From Corynebacterium atrinae (lineage in GTDB: Bacteria; Actinomycetota; Actinomycetes; Mycobacteriales; Mycobacteriaceae), in contig NZ_CP046977.1 of the NCBI RefSeq assembly GCF_030408455.1, positions 2,232,001 to 2,296,000 on the forward strand: a stretch of 64,000 nt of DNA, written 5' to 3'. This document shows positions 45,812-54,609 of this stretch, piece by piece. Position numbers and translations under genes: made by a program. Each line of letters opens with the position of its first letter. Position 1 is the stretch's first letter. Under the pieces are notes generated by a model that was given only the letters and a program-made list of their open reading frames with translations, had not been told where the DNA came from and did no database searches.

Positions 45812-46237
45812 ATGAGTAGCGTGTTCACCAACATCATCAACGGCGAGCTGCCGGGCCGCTTCGTTTACCGCGACGACCAGGTGGTGGCCTTCCTCACCAT
45901 CGAGCCCCTGCGATACGGCCACGTCCTCGTCGTTCCCATCAAGGAGGTCGACCGGTGGACCGATCTCCCGCCCATGCTGTGGATGGCGCTCAATGACGTC
46001 GCCCAGAACGTCGGCCGCGCCGTGCAAGAGGCGTTCGACGCCCCCCGCGCCGGCTACATCATCGCCGGTTTCGACGTCCCCCACGCCCACATCCACGTCT
46101 TCCCTACCGACCAGATGAGCGACTACGATTTCTCCCGCGCCCTGGCCATGGACGCCACCGACCCGGAAGAAATGGACGCCGCCGCCGCCAAGATCCGCGC
46201 GATCCTCGACACCGATGAGAACGGATTCCCCCTCTGA
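45812..46237 (+). CDS. HIT-family protein
   Basis: A 141-residue histidine-triad nucleotide hydrolase/transferase; the HxHxH motif reads HAHIHVF (about 93-99), with IINGELPGRFVYRDD at the start. Likely acts on purine nucleoside phosphoramidates or dinucleotides. TAGCCT is 7 nt before the ATG. The stop codon overlaps the next frame. Confidence 0.9.
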   Translation: MSSVFTNIINGELPGRFVYRDDQVVAFLTIEPLRYGHVLVVPIKEVDRWTDLPPMLWMALNDVAQNVGRAVQEAFDAPRAGYIIAGFDVPHAHIHVFPTDQMSDYDFSRALAMDATDPEEMDAAAAKIRAILDTDENGFPL

Positions 46238-46839
46238 CGTTCCTCCGCTGGGTCCCCCACCGCGGGCGCCTGCCCGAATTCCCTGAGTTCCCCGGCCCGC
46301 CCGTCGTGCTCCTCCACGGCCTCATGGGCTCGCCGGGCAACTTCGAACGCACCGCCCGCGCCCTCGTCGCCCGTCGCATCCCCGTCGTCGCGCCCGCCTA
46401 CGGCCGCCGCGGCACCGTCTCGCTGGATGACTCTTTAACAGAGCTTATCGACGCCCTCCCTCCCGCAACTCACCTCGACATCGTCGGCCATTCCCTCGGC
46501 GCCCTCCTGGGGCTGCGGATCGCCCACCGCTTCCCCGGCCGGGTCCGCACATTGGTCGGCCTGGGCGCCACGTTCCGTGGCTTGCCCACCCCACCCAACC
46601 AGCTCTTTTCCCTGAGCGCCCGGGCCTTCCTGGGCCGCGGCGCCACCGAGTTGATGCGCCCGATCGAGGCCACCGAGCCAGAGGGCACCCGCGTCGTCTC
46701 CATCATCTCCGACCGCGACCACTACGTCCCCCGCTCCTCCAGCGAGCTCGGCGAGATCATCAACGTCCACGGCATACGCCACGAATACCTCCCCGGCCTC
46801 GCCGACGAGATCATCCAGGCCCTGCGATGGACCCCATAG
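46234..46839 (+). CDS. Alpha/beta hydrolase (lipase/esterase-like), probable non-canonical start
   Basis: The hydrolase frame reads LTFLRWVPHRGRLPEFPEF then VVLLHGLMGSPGNFE (oxyanion loop), GHSLGALLGL (nucleophile Ser), an Asp in ISDRDHYVP and His in the VHGIRHEYLPG region. The first usual start codon, GTG 46306, would delete the first strand and begin at the oxyanion motif itself. Upstream in frame, the only options before a stop are CTG 46234 (overlapping the HIT stop as CTGA) and ATT 46225. I place the start at CTG 46234 (201 residues); about half confident in that. The 3' end overlaps the ferredoxin gene by 13 bp. Confidence 0.7.
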   Translation: MTFLRWVPHRGRLPEFPEFPGPPVVLLHGLMGSPGNFERTARALVARRIPVVAPAYGRRGTVSLDDSLTELIDALPPATHLDIVGHSLGALLGLRIAHRFPGRVRTLVGLGATFRGLPTPPNQLFSLSARAFLGRGATELMRPIEATEPEGTRVVSIISDRDHYVPRSSSELGEIINVHGIRHEYLPGLADEIIQALRWTP

Positions 46840-47111
46840 AACACACCGCCCGGGTCGATGGCGTGGAGTACGACTTCACCTGGCCCGCCGACCACACGCT
46901 TCTCGACGCCCTCCTCGACCACGCCATCCCCGCCCACTACTCCTGCATGGAAGGCCACTGCGGCACCTGCCAATGCACCCTCACCGGCGGTGAGTCCACC
47001 ATGGACAACAATGAGGTCCTCTCCCCCTACGAGATCAAGCACGAGGACCAGACACTTGCCTGCCAAACCCGGCGCAAGGACGACGGTCCCTACCGCGTGG
47101 AGTTTGAGTGA
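46827..47111 (+). CDS. Plant-type [2Fe-2S] ferredoxin domain protein
   Basis: A 94-residue ferredoxin with the cluster motif CMEGHCGTCQC (Cys-x4-Cys-x2-Cys) near residue 40 and the fourth Cys in LACQTRR near 78. Stand-alone domains of this kind serve oxygenases or reductases; no partner is adjacent. It overlaps the hydrolase gene. A deleted second copy of it lies at 49626-49682. Confidence 0.85.
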   Translation: MDPIEHTARVDGVEYDFTWPADHTLLDALLDHAIPAHYSCMEGHCGTCQCTLTGGESTMDNNEVLSPYEIKHEDQTLACQTRRKDDGPYRVEFE

Positions 47112-47121
47112 CCGATGTGGG

Positions 47122-47946
47122 CTACCCGAGGATGTCGCGGCGGGACAGCGCCCAGGCGGTGATGCCAATGAGGACTGCCGACAGACCCCACAGGAGTGCT
47201 AGCCCACCCCAGTCGAAGCCCTCAGCGAGCGGGTCTCGGCCAAACGCCCAGTGATAAGGAGAGAAGATCGTCAACCAATCCAGATCTTCGCTCGTGCCGC
47301 CGAGGGTGTCGAGACCGTAGCCGATCACCGCGATGCTTGCACCGGCGCCGATTGCCCAGGAGCGACGCCCCGTCATCGCCCCGAATGCCAGAGCGGCGAG
47401 CCCCGACACGAGACCGAGGGAGACCCAGGCAAGGGTGGTGGCCAGGAGGTTTGCCCCGGACAGATCGAGTTCAGCCGGTGTGTTGATTGCGAGGATCAGC
47501 AGGAATGCCACGGCACCGAGGGCGAGGATTTTTACGATGAGCGCGGCTGCGCTTTCAAGCGCGTACTGCGTGCGTCCGACCGTATGGGCAAGCGTGAGTT
47601 CGAGTCTCCCTGATTCCTCGGTGCCCGCGATGAATGCTGAGCCCCAGGAAATGCTGGCGATCGCGGCGAGCACGAACCCGAGCAGGCCGAAGAACGTCGC
47701 TTGGGTGTAGCCAGTGCCGCTGGCGATCTGATCAAACCCGAGAGTGTTGACCAGTTCCGATGGGAGGCTGTCAATCAACTGCTCGAGATCTGGCGACTGC
47801 AAAGAGGGGAACAGCGGCAGGTACATGCCGATCACCGCCGCGATACCAACCGACCATCCGAGTTGCCCGCGCCATCCGTCCACCAGGTGCCGGGTGAAGA
47901 TCGGAGCTGCCACTTTGGGGACGCGGGTGTTCATGGTTGTGGTCAT
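47122..47946 (-). CDS. ABC transporter permease
   Basis: A 274-residue membrane protein with about six helices, like the ABC-2 type permeases of antibiotic or drug exporters (for example the Tcr/YhaP-like groups). A DLEQLIDSLPSELVNTLGF external loop is recognisable. The start overlaps the ATPase gene stop by 4 bp. Last gene of a TetR-ATPase-permease operon. Confidence 0.8.
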   Translation of the reverse strand: MTTTMNTRVPKVAAPIFTRHLVDGWRGQLGWSVGIAAVIGMYLPLFPSLQSPDLEQLIDSLPSELVNTLGFDQIASGTGYTQATFFGLLGFVLAAIASISWGSAFIAGTEESGRLELTLAHTVGRTQYALESAAALIVKILALGAVAFLLILAINTPAELDLSGANLLATTLAWVSLGLVSGLAALAFGAMTGRRSWAIGAGASIAVIGYGLDTLGGTSEDLDWLTIFSPYHWAFGRDPLAEGFDWGGLALLWGLSAVLIGITAWALSRRDILG

Positions 47947-48869
47947 GTCGTGCCATCCTTTCGTGTATAAAGATCGAGGATCGACTCTTCGAGGTCGGGT
48001 TCTTCGATAGTAAGATCACGCACGTTGAACTGCGCGAGGGTTTTCACGACCGGATCGGCCTCGCCTCGGAGGGTGGCCGTGACTCTCACCAGATCACCCG
48101 AAGCGGTCGGTTCCGTGACCAGTTCATCCAGTGTCGGCACAGCCGACAGCGTCGCCCTCACCGTGTCAGCGGTGGCCTCAGCAAGCACGGCGCGCAGGTG
48201 GGAGACGCTGGAGAGCCGCAGCGACGACACGTCGCCATGGGCGACGATCCTGCCCCCGGCGAGCACCGCCACATCATCGGCGGTGTGCTGTATCTCCGAT
48301 AGAATGTGCGAACTGAGCAGAACCGATTGGCCCGCCTCGCGTGCCTCCCGCACCATCGCTAGGAACTCCCGTTGGATCAAAGGGTCCAGGCCACTGGTCG
48401 GCTCGTCGAGGATCAACAGCTCGGGCCGATGCATGAAGGCTTGGATCAGGCCCAGCTTCTGCCGATTTCCCTTCGACAACGCACGCACTGGCCGGTTGAG
48501 ATCAAGATCCAGCCGTTCAGCCAGCGATTCGATCATGCCCGGCTCGACCGGGCCGCTGATCTGAGCCAGGTGACGCAAGAGGGTGCCGCCCCGGATGCGT
48601 TCGGCCAGCTTCAACTCACCTGGCAGGTAGCCGATCCGACGCCGCAGCGCCGTACCCGAACTCCGCGGTACGCAGCCGAGGACCAACAATTCGCCAGCGG
48701 TAGGACGGATGATGTCTACCAGCATCCGCAACACCGTCGTCTTGCCCGCACCATTCGGGCCAATCAACCCGAACACCGATCCTTGGTCGACGCGCAGGCT
48801 GATTCCGTCGACGGCGAGATGCTTTCCATATTTCTTCTGCAACTCTCGTGTCTCAATAACAGCGCTCAT
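47943..48869 (-). CDS. ABC transporter ATP-binding protein
   Basis: A 308-residue drug-exporter type ATPase (CcmA-like). Walker A GPNGAGKTT (near 36-44), signature LSKGNRQKLG, Walker B LLILDEPTSGLDP and H-loop SSHIL are intact, followed by a C-terminal accessory domain of about 90 residues. Overlaps both neighbours by 4 bp, so the three genes are tightly coupled. Confidence 0.92.
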   Translation of the reverse strand: MSAVIETRELQKKYGKHLAVDGISLRVDQGSVFGLIGPNGAGKTTVLRMLVDIIRPTAGELLVLGCVPRSSGTALRRRIGYLPGELKLAERIRGGTLLRHLAQISGPVEPGMIESLAERLDLDLNRPVRALSKGNRQKLGLIQAFMHRPELLILDEPTSGLDPLIQREFLAMVREAREAGQSVLLSSHILSEIQHTADDVAVLAGGRIVAHGDVSSLRLSSVSHLRAVLAEATADTVRATLSAVPTLDELVTEPTASGDLVRVTATLRGEADPVVKTLAQFNVRDLTIEEPDLEESILDLYTRKDGTT

Positions 48870-49540
48870 GTCTGAGATCCCTTTCCTTCGTCAGGTACGG
48901 CCTCGCTCTGTCCGGCGAGGGCACTTCGAGCTGCCGTCAGCAACTCCGAGTTGGCATAGAGACCCTCGGTGAAGATCTCGAGTGTCGGGAGCGTGAACCG
49001 TGCCGCGCCCTCCGCGGAGAAGGGGTCAGCCCCCAAGGCCTGTGCTAAGCGATCGCGCACAAGGAACTGCGAAATTCCAAACACGGTCACCAGCATCGCG
49101 GTCGCCTCAGGGTCAGACGCAGGCATGATCGCCCCTGCCGCACGCCCATCGGCCAGGTTCCGCTCCGTGCTCGCCACTAGTCGGGTGAACAGTTCGTCAC
49201 CGGCCTTACCCGGTTCGACCAGTAGACGCGCAAGGTAGTTAAACTTCGGCCCCGCGCTCGTCGCTTCGGCCAGTAGCGCCTGCACCAAGTCCGCGGAGGG
49301 AGTCTCCGCTGAGGCGAATCGCTCATCAATCAGCTTCGCGATCACAAACTCGTCGCAGACGCGCCGCAACTCATCCTTCGACCCGAAGTGGTGGATCACC
49401 AGACCAGGACTAACGCCGGCGGCTTCTGCGATCGCCTTCACGCTCGTCTTGTCGAACCCCTGCTCCCCGAATAGCTGGATCGCCGCGTCTCGGACACGGG
49501 CACGCCCCGTCAGATCGGAAGACTCGGATACTGAATGCAT
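48866..49540 (-). CDS. TetR-family regulator of the ABC exporter
   Basis: A 224-residue regulator with an N-terminal TetR HTH (RVRDAAIQLFGEQGFDKTSVKAIAEAAGVSPGLVIHHFGSK split: FDKTSVKAIAEAAGVSPGLV) and a helical ligand domain. First gene of the operon, with its own palindromic operator overlapping the start, so it probably represses itself and the exporter until a drug binds. Confidence 0.9.
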   Translation of the reverse strand: MHSVSESSDLTGRARVRDAAIQLFGEQGFDKTSVKAIAEAAGVSPGLVIHHFGSKDELRRVCDEFVIAKLIDERFASAETPSADLVQALLAEATSAGPKFNYLARLLVEPGKAGDELFTRLVASTERNLADGRAAGAIMPASDPEATAMLVTVFGISQFLVRDRLAQALGADPFSAEGAARFTLPTLEIFTEGLYANSELLTAARSALAGQSEAVPDEGKGSQT

Positions 49541-49568
49541 AGTCAGTAGACTAAACGGTCATTCAGTA
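49529..49568. promoter_or_regulatory. TetR operator candidate at the start of the ABC-exporter operon
   Basis: TACTGAATG (49529-49537) is a perfect inverted repeat of CATTCAGTA (49560-49568). Nested inside is TAGTC-AGTA-GACTA (49540-49553). The structure spans the TetR start codon, which suits repression of the operon. Confidence 0.6.
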
Positions 49569-49625
49569 CATGGTCAAGGCCTCGACCTGTGGCCTGCTTC
49601 GATACCGAAAAACTTGCGTCCATGC

Positions 49626-49682
49626 ACGCTTCTCGACGCCCCTCGGGCACACCATCCCGCCCCCTATCGGGTGGAGTTTGAG
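49626..49682 (+). pseudogene. Internally deleted copy of the ferredoxin gene
   Basis: Nineteen in-frame codons read TLLDAPRAHHPAPYRVEFE. The first five match ferredoxin residues TLLDA at the DNA level (15 of 15 nt, 46896-46910) and the end matches its C-terminus PYRVEFE (17 of 19 nt); the cluster-binding middle is missing. It lies in the same orientation as the intact gene, on the far side of the ABC cassette. Confidence 0.65.
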
Positions 49683-50866
49683 GAGCTGCGGTGTTCGCCG
49701 ATCTCCTGACGGATCAGCGCGTGATTGAAGAAGCGCTCGGCATACCCGATGATGATCTGGTGGGCGCGGCGTGGGCCAATACGGCCAGATAGTCCAACCC
49801 AGCGCGCCCACGGGAACCAATGCGGCGCATCAGTGAAGTCGATGTGGAACATGTCGGGGATGCTGATGAGCCGCCCGGTTCCTGGTGTTTGGCGCGAGAG
49901 TGCGGCCTTCATCGACCCGAGGGTGTTCTCAATGACGGCTTCTGACCAGCCACCTGCGTGTCGACGTTCACGGCGCATATCTTTGACCGGCCGGGTAAGC
50001 CACAGCGCTGCGCACGGGATACCGTGCGCAGCGGCGTCGGCGGGCATCGCCGCATCCATCATGAGACAGGCCGCGATTCTGGCGTCTGCTCGGGCCGCCG
50101 CTGCGGCGACGGTACCGCCCATAGAAACACCCATGACACCCGCACGCGCAGTGGTGCTGATCCGGGCGAGCATCGGGTCTCGGGCAAGTTCGTCGAGCAC
50201 CACGCTGACATCGGCAGCCAGGTGCCCGATGACATCATTCTCGCTGTGCTCGTCGTAGAGATGACCGCGTGGCTTCATCCTCGCCATGCGACCGTCGGCC
50301 AACCGCGTGCACGCGGACACGTAGGGCTGATCTATCCCGACGACGACATAGCCGCGCGAGGCCAGTGCCTCGATAAGAATGGTGTTGGCGGTACGGAAAC
50401 CGCCAAATCCGGAAAGGGCCACAATCACCGGGAACGCCTCCTCTGGCACTGCCGGCGCGTCAACAAACGCGTTTGTCCTGGACCTCGCGAGCTTGCGAAA
50501 GAGGAATGCTGGCGGCGAGGTACGGCCCCCGGTTACCACCCGCAGCGCCTGAAGAAGTGACCGAAAGACTTCCGGTGCGTCGGCAAGGTAGATGCTCCGG
50601 GTACCGCGAGTCATCGTCGTCGGGTACCACACTTGCGCGGCCAGCTCGCGGGCATCACTCGGGTCCGTGGAGAGAATCTCAGACCTGGTGTGATCCCGCC
50701 TCTGTCGGGTCGTCGTACCCACCCCGAATGTGCCTCCCGGCCGAGGGAAGCGCACCGGCCGGAATAACGCAGCACCCATCGCTGACACGGCGATGCCCGC
50801 TCTGAGGAACCAAGCCTCTGCGCTCACCCTGGCCATTGTTTCAGAACTCGCGCTCGAAAGGGCCAC
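49664..50866 (-). CDS. PAF-acetylhydrolase-like alpha/beta hydrolase
   Basis: A 400-residue esterase/lipase. Features: PVIVALSGFGGFRTANTILIEALASRGYVVVGIDQPY fold start (oxyanion region), nucleophile GVMGVSMGGTVAAA, Asp in CLMMDAAMP, His in PDMFHIDFTD. An N-terminal hydrophobic stretch (LRAGIAVSAMGAALF) may anchor it. The last residues (HRSSSNSTR) are read from the ferredoxin remnant, so the native C-terminus has been replaced. GTG 50866 is used; ATG at residue 11 is possible. Confidence 0.8.
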   Translation of the reverse strand: MALSSASSETMARVSAEAWFLRAGIAVSAMGAALFRPVRFPRPGGTFGVGTTTRQRRDHTRSEILSTDPSDARELAAQVWYPTTMTRGTRSIYLADAPEVFRSLLQALRVVTGGRTSPPAFLFRKLARSRTNAFVDAPAVPEEAFPVIVALSGFGGFRTANTILIEALASRGYVVVGIDQPYVSACTRLADGRMARMKPRGHLYDEHSENDVIGHLAADVSVVLDELARDPMLARISTTARAGVMGVSMGGTVAAAAARADARIAACLMMDAAMPADAAAHGIPCAALWLTRPVKDMRRERRHAGGWSEAVIENTLGSMKAALSRQTPGTGRLISIPDMFHIDFTDAPHWFPWARWVGLSGRIGPRRAHQIIIGYAERFFNHALIRQEIGEHRSSSNSTR

Positions 50867-51043
50867 GGAGTTGTCGCGGCCTATCTCCAGTTCGCCTTCG
50901 GTAGGTGCGTTGACAGATCCTTAACCAACCGAGGCCCCCTTATCGTGTGAAATCACCCGAGGCGTCACCGAGCCAACGCCAAATGTAGGGCAAGTTTGCG
51001 AAACCTCCCGTAACCGCCGCTGACCATCCCTATTGTTATATTC

Positions 51044-52378
51044 ATGGACCTCACTCCCCGCCTTCACCCCAATCCCGAGCTAGCGGAGGGCGAAGCCCGC
51101 CCGACGATTCTCAACGCCTACTTCGGTCGATTCGGTGGCCAGTTCGTCCCGCCCATGCTGCTGCCGGTTCTCGATGAGCTGGAACGCGCCTACGCCATAG
51201 CTCTGGAGGATCCCCAGTTCCACGCCGAGTTGGACAAGCTGTACCGCTCCTACCTCGGCCGACCAACTCCAATCACGGAGCTGGTCAACCTCCCTCGGGA
51301 GGGGAAGGCCCGGATTTTCCTCAAGCGTGAGGATCTCGTTCACGGTGGCGCCCACAAGGGCAACCAGGTGATGGCTCAGGCCCTGCTGGCCAAGCGCCTG
51401 GGCAAGACCCGACTCATCGCAGAAACTGGCGCTGGCCAGCACGGCACCGCCACAGCAATGGCGGCCGCCCGCTTTGGCATGAGCTGCACCATCTACATGG
51501 GTGCCCGCGACATTGCCCGCCAAACCGCCAACGTCTACCGCATGCGCTTGATGGGAGCCGAGGTCGTCGCCGTCAACGAAGACGGAGGCAATGGGCTGCA
51601 AAATGCTGTCGACGTCGCCCTCATGGACTGGGTGGAGTCCTACGAGAACACCCACTACCTGCTGGGAACCGCTGCCGGACCGCACCCCTTCCCCAGCTTG
51701 GTCAAGGAGTACCACCGGATCATCTCCAAGGAATCCCGCGCTCAGATCCAGGAGGAGACGGGCAGGCTTCCCGACGCCGTCATCGCCGCGGTCGGCGGTG
51801 GCTCCAACGCCATCGGCGCCTTCGCGGAGTACTACGACGACGAGGACGTTCAACTCATCGGTGTCGAACCCGCCGGCGAGGGACTCGCCAGCGGCAAGCA
51901 CGGCGCCCCGCTGGAGCGCGGCCGCGAAGGCATCCTCCACGGCTCGCGGTCGTATGTCATGCTCGGCGAGGGCGACCAGGACGTGCTCAACTCCCATTCC
52001 ATTTCCGCTGGCCTGGATTACCCGGGTGTGGGACCGGAGCACGCGTGGTTGCTGGAGACCGGCCGGGCACAGTACGTCGGCGCCACGGATGCCGAGGCTC
52101 TCCATGCTTTCCGGCTGCTCACTCGCTACGAGGGCATCATCCCGGCTCTTGAGTCTTCGCATGCTCTAGCGCACGCGCTCAAGCTGGCCGAAGGCTCGAC
52201 GGAGGAGAAGATCTACTTGGTCAATCTCTCTGGGCGCGGCGATAAGGACCTCAACTACGTGCGCCGACTGTTGGGAGACGCCGCAGATGAGGATCCCATG
52301 GTCCACCACGTTGATGCTCCCAACGTCGCGGGTGCTATCGCCGACTTAGAGGCGGAGCTAGAAGCCGAGCAGGGTTAG
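51044..52378 (+). CDS. trpB: Stand-alone tryptophan synthase beta-like protein
   Basis: A 444-residue TrpB homologue. PLP lysine in HGGAHKGNQ (Lys105), catalytic Glu127 (AETGAGQHG), GGGSNAIG phosphate loop and LSGRGDKD are intact, so it should be active. No trpA or other trp genes adjoin, and it carries N- and C-terminal extensions (about 15 residues VDAPNVAGAIADLEAELE at the end). Probably a paralogue outside the trp operon, perhaps using free indole. TATTGT (51031-51036) is 7 nt before the ATG. The stop overlaps the phoS stop by 4 bp. Confidence 0.85.
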   Translation: MDLTPRLHPNPELAEGEARPTILNAYFGRFGGQFVPPMLLPVLDELERAYAIALEDPQFHAELDKLYRSYLGRPTPITELVNLPREGKARIFLKREDLVHGGAHKGNQVMAQALLAKRLGKTRLIAETGAGQHGTATAMAAARFGMSCTIYMGARDIARQTANVYRMRLMGAEVVAVNEDGGNGLQNAVDVALMDWVESYENTHYLLGTAAGPHPFPSLVKEYHRIISKESRAQIQEETGRLPDAVIAAVGGGSNAIGAFAEYYDDEDVQLIGVEPAGEGLASGKHGAPLERGREGILHGSRSYVMLGEGDQDVLNSHSISAGLDYPGVGPEHAWLLETGRAQYVGATDAEALHAFRLLTRYEGIIPALESSHALAHALKLAEGSTEEKIYLVNLSGRGDKDLNYVRRLLGDAADEDPMVHHVDAPNVAGAIADLEAELEAEQG

Positions 52379-53814
52379 TCCGCCAATCGAGGCAGCCGGA
52401 CGACGAACTCGCTGCCTTCCCCGGGAACGGAGCTCACGGAGATGGTGCCGCCGTGGGCTTCGACGAGGGATTTGGTGATGGCCAGACCCAGGCCGGAGCC
52501 GCCGGAGGCTCGGGAGCGGGAGGCATCCTCGCGGTAGAAGCGTTCAAAGATGTGGCTGGCGACGTCCTGGGGCATGCCGCGGCCGTCGTCACGCACGCTA
52601 ACCAGGACGTCGTTGCCATCGAGGGATAGCTCGATGGAGACTGCGGCGGACTCGCCGCCGTGGATGAGCCCGTTGGAGACGAGGTTGAGCAGTACTTGGT
52701 GGAGGCGGGCGGCGTCGCCTTTGACAATGGGGATGGAGGCGGTGGAGTTGGTGACGGCGATGGAGCGGCCGGGGAAGGCAGCGCGCGCGGAGCTGGCAAC
52801 GGAGAGGGAGGTCTCGAGCAGGTCTACCTTGGCGCGTTCGAGGCGGGCACCTTCGGCGCGGGTGAGGGCTAGGAGGTCTTCGACGAGCAGGCTCATGCGT
52901 TGGGATTCGGCGTCGATTTTGCGGAAGACCAGGTCCACGTTGTCGGTGGCGCCAGAGCGGTAGAGCTCGGTGTATCCGCGCACGGAGGTCAGCGGGGTGC
53001 GGAGTTCATGCGAGGCGTCGCCGACGAAGCGGCGCATTTGGGCTTCCTTTTCTTGCGCCGATTCGATGGAGTCTTGGAGTTGGCCGAGCATGATGTTGAG
53101 CGCGTAGGCGAGTTGGCCGACTTCGGTGCTGCGGGGCCATTGGGGGACGCGGCGGTCGATGTCGCCGTCGGCGATGGCTTTGGCGGTGCGTTCCACTTCG
53201 CGCAGGGGTGCCATGGCTTGGCGGATGAAGTAATAGCCCAGGAGCGCGAGGATCGCGAGGACGAGAAGGCTGATCACTGCTTGGACCATCGCCAAACCGA
53301 GCAGGAGGGTGTGTTCGCCTTCCAGGGTGCGGGCCACAACGGTGGTGACCCCGTTTTCGCGGATGGAGATGGCGCGGTAGGTCTCGTTGTTCGAGGAGTA
53401 GATCGTCCGCGGGGGACCTTCGACGGCGAGACCCGTGAGGTCGAGGCTGGGGCCGGGGTCGTTGAAGATGACGCTGGAGCCGTCGTCGAAAAGCTTGATT
53501 ACCACGTAGTCCGAGGGCGGCCGGGGGCCGCGATCGGCGTTGAAGATGCCTTCGTTGCGGGCCCAGCCGCTGGCGGAGTTGATGAGCTCGTCATCGACCT
53601 GGGCGTAGGTCACTTCCCGCATGATGGAGGAAACGGCCACGGAGCTGCCCGCTAGTCCCAATCCGGAGATGAGGACGATAATGATGACGAGCCAGGTCCG
53701 CAGCGGCAGCTCGTGGCGGCCAATGCGGAAGTTCCAGGTGGGTTGTTCTTCTTTCAGGTCGCCGCGCCCGTAGTCGCTTCCCGCCTCGGTGGACGGGTAG
53801 GGCGGGATAGTCAC
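52375..53814 (-). CDS. phoS: Sensor histidine kinase PhoS
   Basis: A 479-residue membrane kinase: two helices ([19 protein letters not shown], about 41-59; [14 protein letters not shown], about 182-195) flank an extracytoplasmic sensor, then HAMP, HisKA with the phospho-acceptor in [16 protein letters not shown], and HATPase with N, G1 (DDGRGMPQD) and G2 (GSGLGLAI) boxes. Position next to the stand-alone kinase/regulator locus matches C. glutamicum phoS, the phosphate-starvation sensor. Its start overlaps the phoR stop by 4 bp. Confidence 0.9.
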   Translation of the reverse strand: MTIPPYPSTEAGSDYGRGDLKEEQPTWNFRIGRHELPLRTWLVIIIVLISGLGLAGSSVAVSSIMREVTYAQVDDELINSASGWARNEGIFNADRGPRPPSDYVVIKLFDDGSSVIFNDPGPSLDLTGLAVEGPPRTIYSSNNETYRAISIRENGVTTVVARTLEGEHTLLLGLAMVQAVISLLVLAILALLGYYFIRQAMAPLREVERTAKAIADGDIDRRVPQWPRSTEVGQLAYALNIMLGQLQDSIESAQEKEAQMRRFVGDASHELRTPLTSVRGYTELYRSGATDNVDLVFRKIDAESQRMSLLVEDLLALTRAEGARLERAKVDLLETSLSVASSARAAFPGRSIAVTNSTASIPIVKGDAARLHQVLLNLVSNGLIHGGESAAVSIELSLDGNDVLVSVRDDGRGMPQDVASHIFERFYREDASRSRASGGSGLGLAITKSLVEAHGGTISVSSVPGEGSEFVVRLPRLAD

Positions 53815-54527
53815 TGGCGTGGTGTCCGCAGGACGTACCCGACTCCTCGGACGGTCTGGATGAGCGGAACGTCGCCGGTATCGACCTTGCGGCGCAGGTA
53901 GGAGATGTACGACTCGACCACGTTGCCATCTCCACCGAAGTCGTAGTGCCAGACGTTGTCGAGGATCTTCGACTTCGATAGGACAACCTCGGCGTTGAGC
54001 AGGAGGTAGCGCAGCAGGTTGAACTCGGTCGGGGAAAGCTCAACGACCTTGCCTGCCTTGATGACCTCGTGGGTCTCGTCGTTGAGGGTGAGGTCGGCGT
54101 AGCTAATCGTGGCGTCGTCGGAAGCGTTGTCGACGAGGTGGCCCCGGCGCAGAATTACGCGCAGGCGGGTAATCACCTCTTCCAGCGAGAACGGCTTGGT
54201 CACGTAATCATCGGCGCCGATGGTGAGGCCGTGGATGCGGTTCTCCACCGCGTCCTTGGCGGTGAGATAAAGGACCGGCCCATCGAGGCCTTCCGAACGG
54301 AGCTTGCCCAGCAGCTCAAATCCGTCCATGCCGGGCATCATCACATCGAGGATGTAGGCATCGGGGTTGAACTCCCGGGCAATGCGCAGGGCCTCGGTCC
54401 CAGAGCTTGCGGTGCGCACTTCGAAGCCCTGGAACTTGAGGCTTACGGTGAGCAGCTCAACGATGTTGGGTTCGTCATCAACGACGAGGACCTTAACTTC
54501 GGGCTGGATTTCGTTCATGTTCTCCAT
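53811..54527 (-). CDS. phoR: Response regulator PhoR (OmpR family)
   Basis: A 238-residue regulator with receiver (phospho-acceptor Asp61 in YILDVMMPG, Lys111 in TKPF) and winged-helix output domain ending [13 protein letters not shown]. It activates phosphate-starvation genes such as pstSCAB. ATG 54527 is given; ATG three codons later is equally plausible. Confidence 0.9.
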   Translation of the reverse strand: MENMNEIQPEVKVLVVDDEPNIVELLTVSLKFQGFEVRTASSGTEALRIAREFNPDAYILDVMMPGMDGFELLGKLRSEGLDGPVLYLTAKDAVENRIHGLTIGADDYVTKPFSLEEVITRLRVILRRGHLVDNASDDATISYADLTLNDETHEVIKAGKVVELSPTEFNLLRYLLLNAEVVLSKSKILDNVWHYDFGGDGNVVESYISYLRRKVDTGDVPLIQTVRGVGYVLRTPRQ

Positions 54528-54609
54528 TGTCCATCACTTTCACAGTCGATGCCTTGATTGAACTCGATAGCACTTCGACTGCCCTGGGTGAACTCTGGGA
54601 ATTAGCTGA

